The notes under the pieces are model-generated. The model was not told the origin of the DNA. It saw only the letters and a program-made list of their open reading frames with translations, and ran no database searches. A stretch of DNA of 34,343 bases, taken from positions 1 through 34,343 of the forward strand of contig JAFGDV010000040.1 in the NCBI GenBank assembly GCA_016931955.1, given 5' to 3'. Source of the DNA: Candidatus Altarchaeota archaeon. Its GTDB lineage: Archaea > Altiarchaeota > Altiarchaeia > IMC4 > QMZM01. Position numbers and translations under genes: made by a program. Below are positions 31,995 to 34,343 of this stretch, one piece after another (the stretch's first letter is position 1; every line of letters begins with the position of its first letter).

Positions 31995-33335
31995 ATGGAG
32001 AGAGAATACGACGTAGTAATAGTTGGCGCTGGTCCGGCAGGGATGTTTGCTGCAAACGAACTGATAGGTAAAGGCTTGAGTGTTCTGATCGTTGACAAGG
32101 GCAGGGACGTAGACAACAGGAACGGTGACATAATGTCTGGGGTTGGAGGCGCTGGAACATTCTCTGACGGCACACTAAACCTGAGACCCGACATAGGGGG
32201 AGACCTCTTCGAGCTGACAAAGAACCCCGATCTGGCATGGAAGCTCGTGGACGAAGTCGACAGAATATTCCTGAAATTCGGCGGACCGAAGAAGCTGTAC
32301 GGGGTGGACATGAAAAAGATAATGGAGCTTAAGAGGAAGGCTGCGACAGCGGACATAAGATTCATCGAAATCCCCCAAAGGCACATTGGAAGCGATAACA
32401 CACCCGCACTCATAAGGAAATTCAAGGACCACCTGGAAAAAAACGGTATAGAATTCCTCTTGGAAGTGAAGGTTGAGGACTTCATAATCGAGGACGGCGT
32501 ATGTAAAGGAGTTAAACTGAAGGATGGACGAGAGATTAAGGCGAAGTACACCATCACCGCTCCAGGCAGGGTTGGTGCCTACTGGATGAACGAAATCTCG
32601 GAAAAACACAACATAACGGCGAAGTTCGGGCCAATTGATGTGGGCGTAAGGGTTGAAGTCTCTTCCATAATAATGGACAAGGTAATAGAGATAAACAGGG
32701 ACCCTAAATTCCACATACAGACGAAGAGGTACGACGACTTCGTGAGGACGTTCTGTACAAACTATAGGGGCTTCGTGGTTGAGGAAAAATATGACGACAT
32801 CGTCGGCGTGAACGGCCACGCCCTCAGAGGAAAGAATTCAGAGAACACAAACTTTGCGTTCCTTGTGAGGATCAATCTGACAGAACCTGTAGAGAACACA
32901 ATCAAATACGGCAAATCGATAGCGAAGCTCGCCACCACCATAGGCGGGAAGAAGCCGATACTCCAGAGGCTTGGAGACCTGCGGAGGGGCAGGAGGTCGC
33001 ATCTGAAGAGCATACTGCAGAACCCAATTCACCCAACACTAAAAGACTACACTCCTGGAGATATCTCCATGGCCTTACCCCACAGGGTCATGATGGACAT
33101 CATTGAAGGCCTTGAGAAGCTGAATGAAGTCATCCCGGGGGTGGCATCGGATTCCACCCTACTATACGCTCCAGAGATAAAATTCTATGCTACACAGATT
33201 CAAGTGAACGAGAACATGGAGTCCAACGTGAAAAACCTGTTCGCTGCAGGAGACGGTGCAGGCCTATCGAGGGGGATAATCCCCGCCGCTGCGACAGGTA
33301 TCTTGGCGGCGAGGGGATTGATGAGGAAAGGATAA
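31995..33335 (+). CDS. FAD-dependent oxidoreductase, COG2509-type
   Basis: Rossmann-type flavoprotein (446 residues). The dinucleotide motif is VVIVGAGPAGMFAANEL (residues 7-23), then the COG2509-like SGVGGAGTFSDGTLNLRPDIGGD region (about 48-70). The C-terminal FAD-binding NLFAAGDGAGLSRGIIPAAATG lies near residues 415-437. It is not a geranylgeranyl reductase: the early SGVGGAGTFSDG signature marks the uncharacterised dehydrogenase family. The substrate is unknown. It has its own promoter with a palindrome, so it is probably regulated separately from the ribosomal operon upstream. Confidence 0.87.
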   Translation: MEREYDVVIVGAGPAGMFAANELIGKGLSVLIVDKGRDVDNRNGDIMSGVGGAGTFSDGTLNLRPDIGGDLFELTKNPDLAWKLVDEVDRIFLKFGGPKKLYGVDMKKIMELKRKAATADIRFIEIPQRHIGSDNTPALIRKFKDHLEKNGIEFLLEVKVEDFIIEDGVCKGVKLKDGREIKAKYTITAPGRVGAYWMNEISEKHNITAKFGPIDVGVRVEVSSIIMDKVIEINRDPKFHIQTKRYDDFVRTFCTNYRGFVVEEKYDDIVGVNGHALRGKNSENTNFAFLVRINLTEPVENTIKYGKSIAKLATTIGGKKPILQRLGDLRRGRRSHLKSILQNPIHPTLKDYTPGDISMALPHRVMMDIIEGLEKLNEVIPGVASDSTLLYAPEIKFYATQIQVNENMESNVKNLFAAGDGAGLSRGIIPAAATGILAARGLMRKG

Positions 33336-33374
33336 AAGCATTAGCAACCCAACCTTCTTCTCCAGGAAAGAAAG

Positions 33375-33389
33375 GGATCCTATGGATCC
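33375..33389. repeat. Short GGATCC hairpin after the FAD oxidoreductase gene
   Basis: GGATCC, TAT, GGATCC forms a 6-bp hairpin in the 71-base gap before trm56. The preceding bases (AGCAACC, then a pyrimidine tract, then AAAGAAAGG) resemble the start of the hairpin region after mscS at 7289-7322, so it may be a decayed relative of that repeat family. Confidence 0.4.
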
Positions 33390-33406
33390 AACAAGATAAG
33401 CTGAAA

Positions 33407-33922
33407 ATGCACATCACCATCCTCCGCCTAGGGCATAGGCATATGCGAGATAAGCGGATCAGCACCCACATCGGATTGGTGGCAAGGGCCTTCGGCGCCG
33501 ACAAACTTGTTTTGGATGTGAGAGACCCTGAAGTAAGGGACAGCATCAAGAAGGTCGACAATGAATGGGGTCCTAGCCTAGAGATTGAGGTTGCTGAAGA
33601 CTGCATGGAGTACATCAAAGACTTCAAAGGCGACCGAATCCATCTCACAATGTATGGAATAAACATCAACGACTGCATCAATGAAATACGAAAAACAGGA
33701 AGAGACAAACTGGTCATCATCGGAGGGAAAAAAGTCCCCTCAGAGGTCTACTCCTTAGTAGACCATAACGTTGCAATAGGGAATCAACCGCACTCCGAGG
33801 TCGCGGCCTTGGCAGTATTCCTCGACCGCCTATTCCAAGGAGCTGAATTGGAGAGAAAATTCGACGGCCGAAAGAAGATTATCCCACAAGAGCGCGGCAA
33901 AAAAGTCATCGAATTTTTTTAG
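33407..33922 (+). CDS. trm56: tRNA (cytidine(56)-2'-O)-methyltransferase Trm56
   Basis: Archaea-specific SPOUT methyltransferase that 2'-O-methylates C56 in the T-loop of tRNAs. Family motifs: [25 protein letters not shown] at the N-terminus, HLTMYG (about residues 79-84), the SAM-knot segment [12 protein letters not shown] (about 104-115) and [21 protein letters not shown] (about 121-141). The length of 171 residues fits. It starts at the ATG at 33407 without a strong SD, and carA follows after 20 bases. The substrate assignment relies on the very conserved family. Confidence 0.94.
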   Translation: MHITILRLGHRHMRDKRISTHIGLVARAFGADKLVLDVRDPEVRDSIKKVDNEWGPSLEIEVAEDCMEYIKDFKGDRIHLTMYGININDCINEIRKTGRDKLVIIGGKKVPSEVYSLVDHNVAIGNQPHSEVAALAVFLDRLFQGAELERKFDGRKKIIPQERGKKVIEFF

Positions 33923-33942
33923 CAGAATACCATAACTTAAAG

Positions 33943-34343
33943 ATGAGCAGAGAAAATGCTGTGCTTGTTTTAGAGGATGGCACCATCATCAGGGGAAGAG
34001 GGTTTGGTGCAGAAGGTTTGAGTGAGGGAGAAGTGATCTTCAACACCTCCATGGGCGGCTACCAGGAAGCCCTAACAGATCCTTCCTATAAGGGCCAGAT
34101 CCTGATGATGACCTATCCATTGATGGGAAACTACGGAATCAATAGAAAAGACTTTGAATCAGATAGGATACAAGCAGAGGGCCTCATAATCAAGGAATTA
34201 TGTGATAAACCCGGCCACAACGAATCAGAGAAAACCTTGGACGAATTCCTCAAAGACTACAGCATCCCAGGTATGGAGGGAGTCGACACACGAGCCCTGA
34301 CAAGAAAAATCAGAGTCCATGGGACATTGAATGGCATCCTAAA
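33943..34343 (+). CDS. carA: Carbamoyl-phosphate synthase small subunit (3'-truncated by the window)
   Basis: Start of the glutaminase subunit of carbamoyl-phosphate synthase, which supplies ammonia for pyrimidine and arginine synthesis. The visible 133 residues contain [43 protein letters not shown] (about residues 30-54), [11 protein letters not shown] and [16 protein letters not shown], all diagnostic of the CarA N-terminal domain. The Cys-His-Glu amidase domain lies beyond the end of the window. The ATG at 33943 follows the trm56 stop by 20 bases. Confidence 0.95.
   Translation, partial: MSRENAVLVLEDGTIIRGRGFGAEGLSEGEVIFNTSMGGYQEALTDPSYKGQILMMTYPLMGNYGINRKDFESDRIQAEGLIIKELCDKPGHNESEKTLDEFLKDYSIPGMEGVDTRALTRKIRVHGTLNGIL

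Noticed and set aside
31995-33335. Geranylgeranyl reductase
   Set aside because: The SGVGGAGTFSDG region and overall layout fit the COG2509 FAD dehydrogenases better than the reductases of lipid synthesis.

Overview
The window is archaeal. It encodes a 20S proteasome alpha subunit, archaeal exosome subunits (Rrp4, Rrp41, Rrp42), ribosomal proteins S6e, S24e and S27ae, aIF2-gamma, Rpo7 and Spt4, the primase small subunit PriS, GatE, Taw3, Trm56 and a GTP-dependent dephospho-CoA kinase. Genes are dense, often with 4-base ATGA or GTGA overlaps. Many upstream regions carry A/T-rich TATA-like boxes 20-40 bases before the start. Two lipoproteins have a lipobox followed by a Thr-rich linker. The sequence looks euryarchaeal-like and probably comes from an uncultured lineage, but I cannot name a taxon from it. 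I see no tRNA, rRNA, CRISPR array or transposase gene.

Layout. 1-4844 (+): an M42 aminopeptidase, then the classical proteasome/exosome operon psmA-SBDS-rrp4-rrp41-rrp42. 4841-6124 (-): a fused hexulose-6-phosphate synthase/RraA-like protein, convergent with rrp42. 6195-7289 (+): an MscS-type channel. 7290-7536: a convergent intergenic region packed with hairpins and a tandem repeat. 7537-14870 (-): a lipoate-assembly island. In transcription order it holds a LipS1-like radical SAM protein, a divergent LplA-like protein, LplB, LplA, a LipS2-like radical SAM protein, a glycosidase-like lipoprotein, a second LipS1-like protein, a degenerate M23-like protein and a glycine-cleavage-H-like lipoyl acceptor. 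14911-17391: a small membrane protein, CoaB, a Cys-rich lipoprotein, an MBL-fold hydrolase and a two-TM protein. 17439-20170 (-): taw3-rtcB-arfC. 20203-23015: a membrane-anchored protein with an EF-hand-like loop, PriS, and two small genes.

23139-25256: a complete gatE bracketed by short remnants of a second gatE (5' end upstream, 3' end downstream), with palindromic hairpin elements at both junctions. 25328-31951 (+): a translation/transcription operon S6e-aIF2gamma-PIN-hppA-rpo7-spt4-DPCK-S24e-S27ae-DUF429, with a membrane pyrophosphatase in the middle. 31995-34343 (+): a COG2509-type FAD protein, Trm56 and the start of carA, which runs off the window.

The two regions most worth attention are the lipoate island and the gatE locus. 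The island combines two LipS1-like paralogs, two LplA-like proteins of unequal conservation, and an H-like acceptor beside a degenerate M23-like protein, with no other glycine cleavage genes in view. The gatE locus looks like an allele replacement or an insertion mediated by a palindromic repeat family that also occurs at 7303-7526.
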